Assembly (NCBI GenBank): GCA_017615795.1 | Contig: JAFZZK010000036.1 | Coordinates: 1 to 64,000, forward strand | Source: Bacteroidales bacterium | GTDB lineage: Bacteria > Bacteroidota > Bacteroidia > Bacteroidales > WCHB1-69 | Length of the DNA: 64,000 nt | Direction of reading: 5' to 3' | In this document: piece after piece, positions 9,853 to 18,163 of the stretch | Position numbering within the stretch: position 1 is the stretch's first letter | Layout of the letters: every line of letters begins with the position of its first letter | Notes under the pieces: model-generated | Told to the model about the DNA's origin: nothing | Seen by the model: only the letters and a program-made list of their open reading frames with translations | The model's database searches: none | Translations under genes and position numbers: made by a program

Positions 9853-11160
9853 TCAGTGCAGTCTGTCGTATATACCCAACAGCTCGTTGCTTTTGCCCGT
9901 ATGTGCAGAGTTATAGTAATTGCCGAGGAAGATGATGACCAACCCATCGGCGGGGCGAAAAAGCCAAAGATTGTGATAGCCATCCCAGAGACCGCCATGG
10001 TAGACAAGGAAGCCATGGTCTGGACTCTCCTCCAAATGAACGCCATAGCCATAGAGGTCACGAGGGTAGGTGCCATTGGGCAGCTTGTTTTGTTTCTGCG
10101 TGGCCATATCTATCCATCTTTGCTGGAGAATTTGGTACTCCATGTAGTAGACATTGGTCCAGCGCAGCAGGTCTTCGGCGGTCGTGTAGACCCCCTTGTC
10201 TCCAAGGATTCCATTGAGACGGTCGTATATAGCAAGCCTGCCGTCCCTCCAATGGCCACGGGTAAGGGGTCGTGACGTGATATTCTCGATGGGTTTCACG
10301 TTCACATAGTCTTGTCCTTTGCGGACATGGAATTCGGGTTGGACATTGCCGGGGTAGAGACCCACCAACTCGGTGAAAAAGTACGTGTTCTTCATACCGG
10401 CGGGCTTCCACAGATTGTCGCGCACATATTGCTCAAACGGCATTCCTGCCACTTGGGCGACAATGGCAGCCAGTACTGCATAGTTGGTGTTGCAATACTT
10501 GTATCCGAGTCCAGAAAGGAACATGCGTTGCGGCTTGGACTGAGCCAAGACACGTATCAGTTGCTCATTGGTGACGAATGTGGAGGTGTCATAGACTTCG
10601 TAGTCGAAATTAAAATATTCCGGCAGGCCGGCGGTATGGTTGAGGAGCTGGCGAATGGTAACCTCGCCGTATGGAAGTTCGGGGAAAAACTTGCCCAACG
10701 TGTCTGTGAGGCTGATTTTTTCTTCGTTGCAGAGTTTGAGGACGGCGGCGGCGGTAAATTGTTTGGAAACGGATGCCAACTCGAAAAGGCTATTGTTGAT
10801 CATTGTGTTGGCGTACATGCGGCGGCGTTTGCTCAAATCCGAAGCCGACATCCAGCCATAGCCGTCGTAGCTTTTAAAAAGTTCCAGATAGCCGTATGTT
10901 TTCTGGAGGAGGATGGTGTCATGCCGGGCTATCAGGACTGTGCCATTGAGCCGCTCGCCGAGCTTGTCGGCAAACACCTGCAGGGAGTCCATGAGGACAG
11001 GATTGTCGGAAATGTCCGTTGGCACGGCTGCTGTCAGTGCTTTGAGCTGAAACGGGACGACAAAACCGCATCCCGAAGAGTCCCGAGAGAGGGTGTCAGC
11101 TTTTAAAAAGCTGATACACAAAAAGAAGACAAAAAAAGCGATTGAGATTCTTTTAAGCAT
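9853..11160 (-). CDS. Exported serine hydrolase, class C beta-lactamase/DD-peptidase family
   Basis: 435 residues with a signal peptide (MLKRISIAFFVFFLCISFLKA). The three active-site motifs of the family are visible: SxxK as S130-V-S-K133, YxN as Y222-C-N224, and HxG as H388-G-G. Such proteins act in the envelope as D,D-peptidases, esterases or transacylases, and the substrate cannot be read from sequence. It is the first gene of a five-gene minus-strand unit that continues into the glycan genes, so an esterase or transacylase acting on the exported glycan is possible. A TATCTTTG box lies only 8 bp upstream of the start codon, so the mRNA would be almost leaderless. Confidence 0.85.
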   Translation of the reverse strand: MLKRISIAFFVFFLCISFLKADTLSRDSSGCGFVVPFQLKALTAAVPTDISDNPVLMDSLQVFADKLGERLNGTVLIARHDTILLQKTYGYLELFKSYDGYGWMSASDLSKRRRMYANTMINNSLFELASVSKQFTAAAVLKLCNEEKISLTDTLGKFFPELPYGEVTIRQLLNHTAGLPEYFNFDYEVYDTSTFVTNEQLIRVLAQSKPQRMFLSGLGYKYCNTNYAVLAAIVAQVAGMPFEQYVRDNLWKPAGMKNTYFFTELVGLYPGNVQPEFHVRKGQDYVNVKPIENITSRPLTRGHWRDGRLAIYDRLNGILGDKGVYTTAEDLLRWTNVYYMEYQILQQRWIDMATQKQNKLPNGTYPRDLYGYGVHLEESPDHGFLVYHGGLWDGYHNLWLFRPADGLVIIFLGNYYNSAHTGKSNELLGIYDRLH

Positions 11161-11168
11161 AGCAACTG

Positions 11169-11176
11169 CAAAGATA
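11169..11176 (-). promoter_or_regulatory. Promoter -7 box of the serine hydrolase/glycan operon
   Basis: TATCTTTG on the minus strand, with TTTG 22 nt further upstream. The start codon (11160-11158) is so close that the transcript would have a leader of only a few bases. Confidence 0.65.
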
Positions 11177-11260
11177 GGATTTTCTCAAATGTTCAGGACA
11201 AAATCACGACAAAGTTATCCCACGTTCACAGTTAATAATGCTGTCCTCTCCCAACCCGGA

Positions 11261-13078
11261 TTATTCTCCATTCATGGAAGCCAGGAATTCCTCGTTGGTC
11301 TTGGTCCGTTCCATGCGTTCTTTGAGGAAAGACATGGCTTCGATGGTATTCATATCGGCGATATGGTTCCGGAGAATCCACATTTTTTGGCGGACTTCAG
11401 GTGCTTGGAGCAGGTCGTCACGACGGGTGCTGGAAGCGGTGAGATCCACGGCAGGATAGATGCGTTTGTTGGAAAGTTTGCGATCCAACTGGAGTTCCAT
11501 GTTGCCTGTGCCTTTGAATTCCTCGAAGATAACCTCGTCCATTCGGGAGCCCGTTTCGATGAGGGCGGTGGAAATGATGGTCAAAGAGCCGCCATTTTCG
11601 ATGTTGCGTGCCGCTCCGAAGAAGCGTTTGGGTTTTTGGAGCGCATTTGCCTCGACACCGCCGGAGAGCACCTTGCCGGATGCCGGCGCCATGGTGTTGA
11701 AGGCACGTGCCAAACGGGTGATGGAGTCGAGGAGAATACAGACATCGTGCCCGCACTCGACCATGCGCTTGGCTTTCTCAAGCACCATGTTGGCAATTTT
11801 GACGTGACGCTCGGCGGGTTCGTCAAAGGTCGATGAGATAACTTCGGCATTGACGCTACGCTGCATGTCGGTAACCTCTTCGGGGCGCTCGTCAATAAGA
11901 AGGATAATCAAATAAATTTCCGGATGGTTTGCGGCGATGGCATTCGCGACATCCTTCAGCAACACAGTCTTACCCGTTTTGGGCTGTGCCACGATAAGAC
12001 CGCGTTGTCCCTTGCCTATGGGAGCGAAAAGATCGATGACACGGGTGGACAAATTACATCCCGCATGTCCCGTCAGGTTGATTTTCTCGTCGGGGAAAAG
12101 GGGTGTAAGGTAGTCGAACGGCACGCGGTCGCGGATTTCTTCAGGGTCACGCCCGTTGATTTTGTCAATTTTTGTCAACGGGAAGAACTTCTCGCCACTC
12201 TTGGGCGGACGGATGGCACCATACACCGTGTCACCGTTCCTCAGACCGAAGAGTTTGATTTGGGAGAGGGACACATAGATGTCATCGGGAGATGTAAGGT
12301 AGTTGTAGTCAGACGAACGCAGGAAACCGCAATTGTCGCTGGTGATTTCGAGCACGCCCTCAGCCATGACTGTGCCTTCATACTGTGATTCTGCAATTTG
12401 CTTGGCCTGCTCCTCCAACAATTTCTCTTCTGCACTTTTTTCGACAAATGAGGGCTTGGGTGCTTCTATTTGTGCATTGTCACTCTTTTGCTTCTTTTTG
12501 AAATACTTTTTTTTCTCGTCTTTGGTGAATGCGGCCACAGGCTCTTCCACCGAGCCGACTTGTTTTTCTGGTGCCACGAACTGATACTCGGAAGCCGTGG
12601 AACCGGGCAGAACCTCCGGGTCTAAAATGGGGATGTCCGGCAATCTCTTTTCTTCCCGGGGTGCTTCAGGTTCATTGAAATCCAGTTTTTCCTGCTGTTG
12701 GGCGACTTCGGTCTTTTTGGGGCGACCGCGTTTGCGTTTTACAGGAGGTTCTGGCAGATTTACACCTTCTGCAGAAACCGGGGCGACAGCCGATGCCTCA
12801 ACGTCAATCTTGTCCTTGCGTTTCCGGGTCTGTTTGGGTTTCTCACTCAAAGGAAGTGGATTCGCAAACATCACAAATTCTTCGTGATGTTCCATATTAT
12901 ATTCATTGTTCTGCGTTTTTTCTGCCACAGACGGGATTTCCTTGAATATTTCTCCCATTTTCTTTTCAGGGAGGTTGACTTTCGCCGTTTTCTTGTTTTG
13001 GTTAGAGGTGGCCACGGGAAGAGCACTGTTCGTAGTAATTCTCCTTCTCCGAGGCTTCTGTTCATTTGAATCTAACAT
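11261..13078 (-). CDS. rho: Transcription termination factor Rho with long N-terminal extension
   Basis: 605 residues; hexameric RNA-dependent ATPase that ends transcription. The canonical core starts near residue 238 ([20 protein letters not shown], cold-shock RNA-binding domain). It continues through the Walker [12 protein letters not shown], Walker B-like [14 protein letters not shown], the Q-loop and the R-loop ([20 protein letters not shown]). The first about 230 residues are a low-complexity Lys/Glu/Pro-rich region ([19 protein letters not shown]) likely to be disordered, as known for Bacteroidota Rho. It is transcribed alone from a promoter about 100 bp upstream, divergent from gtrA. 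Confidence 0.96.
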   Translation of the reverse strand: MLDSNEQKPRRRRITTNSALPVATSNQNKKTAKVNLPEKKMGEIFKEIPSVAEKTQNNEYNMEHHEEFVMFANPLPLSEKPKQTRKRKDKIDVEASAVAPVSAEGVNLPEPPVKRKRGRPKKTEVAQQQEKLDFNEPEAPREEKRLPDIPILDPEVLPGSTASEYQFVAPEKQVGSVEEPVAAFTKDEKKKYFKKKQKSDNAQIEAPKPSFVEKSAEEKLLEEQAKQIAESQYEGTVMAEGVLEITSDNCGFLRSSDYNYLTSPDDIYVSLSQIKLFGLRNGDTVYGAIRPPKSGEKFFPLTKIDKINGRDPEEIRDRVPFDYLTPLFPDEKINLTGHAGCNLSTRVIDLFAPIGKGQRGLIVAQPKTGKTVLLKDVANAIAANHPEIYLIILLIDERPEEVTDMQRSVNAEVISSTFDEPAERHVKIANMVLEKAKRMVECGHDVCILLDSITRLARAFNTMAPASGKVLSGGVEANALQKPKRFFGAARNIENGGSLTIISTALIETGSRMDEVIFEEFKGTGNMELQLDRKLSNKRIYPAVDLTASSTRRDDLLQAPEVRQKMWILRNHIADMNTIEAMSFLKERMERTKTNEEFLASMNGE

Positions 13079-13176
13079 GTTGTGTTGATTATATTTCGCA
13101 TTAATAGTTTTAAAGGTGGCGGTATCACAAGAATGATAGGAATAATGGGCGTGAACCGCATTTTGAAATGAGGCGG

Positions 13177-13184
13177 CAAAAATA
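13177..13184 (-). promoter_or_regulatory. Promoter -7 box of rho
   Basis: TATTTTTG on the minus strand about 99 bp before the rho start codon. It sits only 12 bp from the divergent gtrA -7 box, so the two promoters overlap. Confidence 0.65.
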
Positions 13185-13196
13185 CATTTTTTTTAT

Positions 13197-13204
13197 TATT
13201 TTTG
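13197..13204 (+). promoter_or_regulatory. Promoter -7 box of gtrA
   Basis: TATTTTTG on the plus strand, 15 bp before the gtrA ATG. It overlaps a TTG codon at 13202, which is therefore unlikely to be the start. Confidence 0.6.
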
Positions 13205-13219
13205 CGCCTTCAAAAAAAA

Positions 13220-13714
13220 ATGGTCCAAAAGATTAAAGATCTCATCCATAAATTACTCACGCCGGAGTTCATCCGCTTCATTTTTGTAGCGGCCTTGAAC
13301 ACTGCATTCGGTTGGACGGTCTTTGCCGTGTTGCGCTATTTGCTGGGCTTCACCCCCCTGAAAGAGCCTTTCGTGCTCGCCGCTTTCCTGGGCACAATCA
13401 TCAGTGTCCTTTTCAACTTTAAGACTTATGGAAAAATAGTCTTCAAAGTTGGCGACAACCGATTGATTTTCAAATTTGTTATAGTTTGTGCCATCACCTA
13501 CTTCGTCAACATCTTCGGCATCGGCATCATGGAATACTTCGGGGTAAACAACTACTGGGCCGGTGCCATCATGACCATACCCGTGGGCCTGCTCAACTAC
13601 ATCTTCAACAAGATATTCACCTTTGTACCCGAGACCAAGCCGAGACTCTGGTGGATAATGTGCAGCATTCTCGCCGTTGAGATCGTCATCTTCCTGCTCT
13701 TGAGATTCTGGTAA
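13220..13714 (+). CDS. GtrA family membrane protein
   Basis: 164 residues with four hydrophobic helices, starting FIRFIFVAALNTAFGWTVF and ending in the typical NYIFNKIFTF segment before the last helix. GtrA proteins are proposed to flip polyprenyl-phosphate-linked sugars across the inner membrane for O-antigen or teichoic acid modification. The ATG at 13220 is chosen because an in-frame TTG at 13202 lies inside the -7 box. Possible partners in the same locus are the GtrB-like GT2 at 15924 and the GT39-type protein at 20275. A 132-bp gap with its own promoter separates it from rfbF. Confidence 0.85.
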   Translation: MVQKIKDLIHKLLTPEFIRFIFVAALNTAFGWTVFAVLRYLLGFTPLKEPFVLAAFLGTIISVLFNFKTYGKIVFKVGDNRLIFKFVIVCAITYFVNIFGIGIMEYFGVNNYWAGAIMTIPVGLLNYIFNKIFTFVPETKPRLWWIMCSILAVEIVIFLLLRFW

Positions 13715-13811
13715 GACTTTCTCTTCCCTGTCTCGAACGGTCAGACGTCAAACAGCCATCTGTTTTTTATCTGCAAGCTTTTCCGCCTTGTTCCCCAATA
13801 CCTTTTTTTTG

Positions 13812-13819
13812 TATCTTTG
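13812..13819 (+). promoter_or_regulatory. Promoter of the CDP-sugar gene cluster (-7 box)
   Basis: TATCTTTG with TTG at 13788-13790, 21 nt upstream, close to the Bacteroidota -33/-7 arrangement. It lies 27 bp before rfbF. Confidence 0.75.
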
Positions 13820-13846
13820 CCGCCTATTTACAGATATTCTTAAAGT

Positions 13847-14623
13847 ATGAAAGTAGTCATTCTTGCGGGCGGTTATGGCACCCGAATCAGCGAAGAAAGC
13901 CACCTTAAACCCAAGCCGATGATTGAAATAGGCGAGAAGCCTATATTATGGCATATCATGAAGATTTATTCCCACTACGGATACAACGATTTCATTATCT
14001 GCTGCGGATACAAGCACTATGTCATCAAAGAGTGGTTCGCCGACTATTATCTTCACAACAGCGACATCTCCTTTGATTTCACCAATGACAACAAGATGAC
14101 TGTGCTCAACACCTCCGCCGTGGAACCTTGGAAGGTGACCTTGATAGACACTGGGCTCAACACCATGACCGGCGGGCGTGTGAAACGCATCCAGAAATAT
14201 GTCGGCGACGAACCCTTTATGCTCACCTACGGCGACGGCGTGGCCGACATCAATATCGCAGAGCTTGTGAAATTCCATCAGAATCACGGCAAAATCGCGA
14301 CCCTCACCACCGTCAACGTTGGTCAGCGTTTTGGCGTGATTGATATGGGAGAAGACAACTTTGTACAATCCTTCCGCGAGAAACAGGATGTGGACAGCAG
14401 CGTTGTCAATGGCGGTTTTATGGTGTTCCAACCCGAGATCTTTAACTTTATCAAAGGCGATGATACCGTTTTTGAGAAAGAACCGCTCGAAACCGTCGCC
14501 AATATGCACGAGCTGAAAGCATACAAACACAACGGCTTCTGGCATTGTATGGACACCCAACGCGACAAACAGAATCTGGAAGCGCTGTGGGCATCAGGGA
14601 AGGCGCCGTGGAAAGTTTGGTAA
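13847..14623 (+). CDS. rfbF: Glucose-1-phosphate cytidylyltransferase
   Basis: 258 residues. Makes CDP-glucose from CTP and glucose-1-phosphate, the first step of CDP-linked deoxysugar pathways. The nucleotidyltransferase signature LAGGYGTRISEES with KPKPMIEIG is at the N-terminus, and family-typical segments (YNDFIICCGYKHYVIKEWF, YGDGVADINI, WHCMDTQRDK) follow. It has its own promoter. rfbG follows after 101 bp that hold a REP-like composite hairpin element. Together with rfbG it commits the locus to CDP-4-keto-6-deoxyglucose. Confidence 0.95.
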   Translation: MKVVILAGGYGTRISEESHLKPKPMIEIGEKPILWHIMKIYSHYGYNDFIICCGYKHYVIKEWFADYYLHNSDISFDFTNDNKMTVLNTSAVEPWKVTLIDTGLNTMTGGRVKRIQKYVGDEPFMLTYGDGVADINIAELVKFHQNHGKIATLTTVNVGQRFGVIDMGEDNFVQSFREKQDVDSSVVNGGFMVFQPEIFNFIKGDDTVFEKEPLETVANMHELKAYKHNGFWHCMDTQRDKQNLEALWASGKAPWKVW

Positions 14624-14630
14624 AACACTT

Positions 14631-14704
14631 GTAGAGACGGTGTGTACACCGTCTCTGCCCGAATATTCCCCTTCTTTAGAAGGGGTGCCCGTAGGGCGGG
14701 GTAG
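14631..14704. repeat. REP-like composite palindrome between rfbF and rfbG
   Basis: Three hairpins in a row: AGAGACGGTG / CACCGTCTCT (14633-14656), CCCCTTC-TTTA-GAAGGGG (14668-14685) and GCCC-GTA-GGGC (14687-14697), followed by GGGGTAGT. The second and third units resemble the short intergenic palindromes scattered through many Bacteroidota genomes. It sits between two genes expected to be cotranscribed and may act as a partial terminator or mRNA stabiliser. A relative of the first hairpin occurs inside the gene at 20275-22539. Confidence 0.75.
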
Positions 14705-14724
14705 TAAAAAATTGAAAAAAGAAT

Positions 14725-15792
14725 ATGCAGACATTCAAAGGCAAGAAGGTTTTTCTGACAGGGCACACAGGATTCAAGGGTGCGTGGCTGACACTGATGT
14801 TGCATCAGATGGGTGCAGAGGTAACGGGGTATTCTTTGGCACCGAATACCAACCCCAGCCTTTTTGAAGTGATTCACGGTGAAACGCTATGCCATTCTGT
14901 CATCGGCGACCTGCGTGACACCCAATTGTTGCACAAAACAATGACCGAATGCCAACCCGACGTGGTTTTCCACTTGGCGGCACAGCCGATTGTGAGAACC
15001 TCCTATCAGATACCTGCCGAGACCTTTGAGGTCAACGCCATCGGCACTGCCAATGTACTCGACGGCATCCGGATGTTGGAGAAGCCCTGCGTGGGCGTGA
15101 TGATTACCACCGACAAGGTGTATCAGAACAACGAAACTGGACAGGCCTACAAAGAGGATGACCGTTTTGGCGGCTACGACCCCTACAGTGCCAGCAAGGC
15201 TTGTGCCGAGCTGGTCATCGACTCGTACCGCAAATCGTTTTTCAATCCTGCTGATTACGAGCAGCACCACAAGACCATCGCTTCGGCACGTGCCGGTAAC
15301 GTGATTGGCGGTGGCGATTGGGCCGCCGACCGACTGGTGCCCGACATTGTGCGGGCATTGTCCAAAGGCGAAGCCATCCAAATTCGCAACCCCAAAGCTG
15401 TCCGTCCATGGCAACACGTGCTGGAACCCCTTTCCGGCTATATCCTTTTAGCACAGAAGCTGATGGAAGACCCCATCAAATATGCTGAAGGTTTTAATTT
15501 TGGTCCGAACCCCGCCGACACCCTGACGGTAGAGGAGATGACACAGATGGCCACGGAAATCTGGGGAGGTGGCACGTTTGTCTTCCCACAACTCACCAAC
15601 CAGCCGCACGAAGCGGGACTGCTCTCGTTGGACATCACCAAAGCCGACAAAGTGTTGGGCTGGATGCCACGCCTCAACGCCCGCCAAGCCCTGGAGATGA
15701 CACTTGAGTGGTATAAAACATACTATCAGGAAGGAGACTCATCAATAGTGGAACTGATGAAAACACAGATTAATAGGTTTGATATTCACTAG
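14725..15792 (+). CDS. rfbG: CDP-glucose 4,6-dehydratase
   Basis: 355 residues; an extended short-chain dehydrogenase. Converts CDP-glucose to CDP-4-keto-6-deoxyglucose. The NAD site VFLTGHTGFKGAWL is at residues 9-22, the active-site segment ITTDKVYQN lies in the middle, and YDPYSASKACAE supplies the YxxxK motif. The GNVIGGGDWAADRLVPD and WQHVLEPLSGYI segments are typical for RfbG. The next gene starts 131 bp downstream in an AT-rich gap that shows no recognisable promoter or terminator. Confidence 0.95.
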   Translation: MQTFKGKKVFLTGHTGFKGAWLTLMLHQMGAEVTGYSLAPNTNPSLFEVIHGETLCHSVIGDLRDTQLLHKTMTECQPDVVFHLAAQPIVRTSYQIPAETFEVNAIGTANVLDGIRMLEKPCVGVMITTDKVYQNNETGQAYKEDDRFGGYDPYSASKACAELVIDSYRKSFFNPADYEQHHKTIASARAGNVIGGGDWAADRLVPDIVRALSKGEAIQIRNPKAVRPWQHVLEPLSGYILLAQKLMEDPIKYAEGFNFGPNPADTLTVEEMTQMATEIWGGGTFVFPQLTNQPHEAGLLSLDITKADKVLGWMPRLNARQALEMTLEWYKTYYQEGDSSIVELMKTQINRFDIH

Positions 15793-15923
15793 GTGCTGAT
15801 TTTATAGTTTTATGATTACCATCTTATGTCAAAACTTGTCGGAGCAGGAATAAAGTCGAAACAAAAAAATGCATAATAAAGAATTTTGACCCCCACGGGA
15901 AGAAACACTACAATTACATAAAA

Positions 15924-16661
15924 ATGAAAACACTGATAGTCATCCCCTGTTATAACGAATGCAACCGTCTGAACAAAGAGGAATTCTTCTCATTTGTGTC
16001 CCAAAATGACGACATTGAATTTCTTTTTGTCAATGACGGAAGCACCGACAGCACGCTTGCAATGCTGCAATCATTTTCCGCTTCCAACAATAAAATCCAC
16101 TATCTGGATTTAGCGCAGAACGGGGGCAAAGCCGAAGCTGTACGGCAAGGCATTCTCCTGGCGACTTCAGAATATGATTGTGCATACGTGGGATTCTGGG
16201 ATGCAGACTTGGCCACACCTCTGAACGAGATAAAACATTTTGAGCGTATCATAGACCATCATCATTACGATTGTGTCACAGGATTGAGATTGATGAGATT
16301 GGGTGCGCAAGTGCGCAGAAAATACTCAAGGCACTACATCGGACGATTCTTCGCCTCATTGGCGGCTTTTGTATTGGATCTGCCCGTATATGACACCCAA
16401 TGTGGGGCCAAATTATACAAGGTTGATATCGCAAAAAAAATATTCGAACAAAAGTTCATCACCCGATGGCTCTTTGATGTGGAGCTTTTAGCCCGTTATA
16501 TTAATTTGTTCGGAAAAGAAGAGGCAAAAACAAGAATATACGAGAATCCTGTCATGAAATGGCAGGATGTCAGCGGTTCACAACTCAAAATGAAGGATTT
16601 TTTCAAAGCTCCCTACGAACTTTGGAAAATTATGAGAACCTATCATAGCAGAAGAAAATAA
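15924..16661 (+). CDS. Glycosyltransferase family 2, polyprenyl-phosphate sugar synthase-like (GtrB/DPG-like)
   Basis: 245 residues, GT-A fold. MKTLIVIPCYNECNRL opens the protein, and FLFVNDGSTDST, QNGGKAEAVRQGI and the DxD-type FWDADLATP follow. The QCGAKLYKVDIAKKIFE segment is characteristic of dolichyl-phosphate glucosyltransferase-like enzymes, which load a sugar onto a polyprenyl phosphate. No transmembrane tail is seen. In a Gtr system this would be the GtrB role, feeding the GtrA flippase candidate at 13220 and the GT39-type transferase at 20275. It starts the AT-richer part of the locus and is 7 bp upstream of the SDR gene. Confidence 0.85.
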   Translation: MKTLIVIPCYNECNRLNKEEFFSFVSQNDDIEFLFVNDGSTDSTLAMLQSFSASNNKIHYLDLAQNGGKAEAVRQGILLATSEYDCAYVGFWDADLATPLNEIKHFERIIDHHHYDCVTGLRLMRLGAQVRRKYSRHYIGRFFASLAAFVLDLPVYDTQCGAKLYKVDIAKKIFEQKFITRWLFDVELLARYINLFGKEEAKTRIYENPVMKWQDVSGSQLKMKDFFKAPYELWKIMRTYHSRRK

Positions 16662-16668
16662 TTCACTT

Positions 16669-17583
16669 ATGAAAAATGTAATTATAACAGGTGCAGATGG
16701 TTTTGTGGGTAGCAATACCGTTAATTATTTTGCCAACAATGGCGCTGAAGTCTTGGCCATCGATATTGTAAAACAACCCCGAAGAATACAGCCAAACGCA
16801 AATGTGACATATCTTTCATTGGACATCAACGATATCGCCAATCTACAATCCGTATGTGAAAACAAAAAATACGACACTTTTATTCATTTTGCTTGGGCAG
16901 GGTCAGCAGGTGATGGCAGAACAGACTACAATCTACAACTAAAAAACGCATTAAACACGGTAGAATGCCTGAAAATGGCAAAACAATTGGGTTGTTCCCG
17001 TTTTGTTTGTGCAGGTAGTATAATGGAAAAAGAGGTGATTTCTGCAGTATTCACTCCCGGAAACAAACCCGGTATGGCATATCTCTATGGAATGGGGAAA
17101 TTAACAGCCCATATTATGTGTAAGAGTGTCGCCGCACAAATTGGCATAGACCTGATATGGCCCATGATTACAAATGCCTACGGAGTGGGAGAATACTCTC
17201 CGAGATTTATTAACACGACCATTCGTAAAATAATCAACCACGAGCCATTACAATTCACCGCTGCCACTCAAAACTATGATTTCATATACATTACAGATGT
17301 GGCAAAAGCATTTTATCTGATTGCCCAAAAAGGAAAACCATTTACTGAGTATATCATTGGCAGTTCCAATGCACGTCCCTTGAAAGAATTTATTATTGCC
17401 ATGACATCAAGCTTAGACCCTACCAACCCACCCTTATTCGGAGACATTCCCTATACAGGAACCAATATGTCAATCTCGGACTTTAACACGCAGAATCTGC
17501 AAAATGATACAGGTTTTGTTCCAGAAGTATCATTCGAGGAGGGTATTTTATTAACGAAACAATGGTTATTAACCATACAATAA
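16669..17583 (+). CDS. NAD-dependent epimerase/dehydratase (extended SDR), probable CDP-sugar 4-ketoreductase
   Basis: 304 residues. The dinucleotide site ITGADGFVG is at residues 5-13 and the catalytic Y-x-x-x-K is in YLYGMGK, preceded by the Ser of CAGSIMEK. The size and pattern match SDR reductases or epimerases acting on NDP-4-keto sugars. In this locus the likely substrate is the CDP-4-keto-6-deoxyhexose made by RfbG, after the action of the RmlC-like protein encoded next (inference). It could also be a 4-epimerase. The gene starts 7 bp after the GT2 gene and ends 7 bp before the next gene. Confidence 0.8.
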   Translation: MKNVIITGADGFVGSNTVNYFANNGAEVLAIDIVKQPRRIQPNANVTYLSLDINDIANLQSVCENKKYDTFIHFAWAGSAGDGRTDYNLQLKNALNTVECLKMAKQLGCSRFVCAGSIMEKEVISAVFTPGNKPGMAYLYGMGKLTAHIMCKSVAAQIGIDLIWPMITNAYGVGEYSPRFINTTIRKIINHEPLQFTAATQNYDFIYITDVAKAFYLIAQKGKPFTEYIIGSSNARPLKEFIIAMTSSLDPTNPPLFGDIPYTGTNMSISDFNTQNLQNDTGFVPEVSFEEGILLTKQWLLTIQ

Positions 17584-17590
17584 ATATCGT

Positions 17591-18163
17591 ATGATTCAAA
17601 AATTTGAATTTAAAGAGACTTCATTATCAGGCGCTTATTTGATCAGTCCTTTCATCGCATACGATGAAAGAGGCGCTTTTATTAAAGATTATAATATTGA
17701 CATCTACCAGAATAACAATATTCAGCACGAACTCAAAGAAGTATTCTATACAAAATCGAAAAGAGGAGTCATCAGAGCTATCCATTTCCAATTAGGGAAT
17801 CAACAGGCGAAACTCGTCCGATGCATACACGGTCACGTCTATGATGTGATCGTTGACCTAAGACCAGAATCTCCTACTTTAGGAAAATGGCTTGGTTTTC
17901 ACCTATCAGAAGAGAACTCCCTTATGCTGTACGTGCCTGAATTTTTCGGACATGGATATCTCGTTTTGGAAGATTCCATCGTATCATATAAATGCAATCA
18001 GGTTTTTTATGCAGAAGGTGATTCCGGCATTATTTATAATGACCCACAAATCAACATACAATGGCCATTCGAAGAAATCGGAGGTCAAGACAATCTCATC
18101 ATCTCTGAAAAAGACAAGAATCTGATGAGTTTTGACAGTTATAAATCGATGATGAAGCACTGA
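17591..18163 (+). CDS. RmlC-like cupin, probable CDP-4-keto-6-deoxyhexose 3(,5)-epimerase
   Basis: 190 residues of the dTDP-4-dehydrorhamnose 3,5-epimerase family. It shows the core GVIRAIHFQ with the catalytic His, the KLVRCIHGHVYDVIVDLRP strand pair, and LYVPEFFGHGYLVLEDS followed by YKCNQVFYAEGDSGI. No dTDP-glucose genes (rmlA, rmlB) are present, while rfbF and rfbG are, so a CDP-linked substrate is more likely. Comparable CDP-sugar epimerases act in ascarylose and 6-deoxyaltrose synthesis of Yersinia. It shares one base with the next gene (TGATG), implying translational coupling. Confidence 0.85.
   Translation: MIQKFEFKETSLSGAYLISPFIAYDERGAFIKDYNIDIYQNNNIQHELKEVFYTKSKRGVIRAIHFQLGNQQAKLVRCIHGHVYDVIVDLRPESPTLGKWLGFHLSEENSLMLYVPEFFGHGYLVLEDSIVSYKCNQVFYAEGDSGIIYNDPQINIQWPFEEIGGQDNLIISEKDKNLMSFDSYKSMMKH

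Noticed and set aside
13202..13219. TTG start for gtrA with a few extra codons
   Set aside because: The codon overlaps the -7 box TATTTTTG, so the transcript would begin after it.
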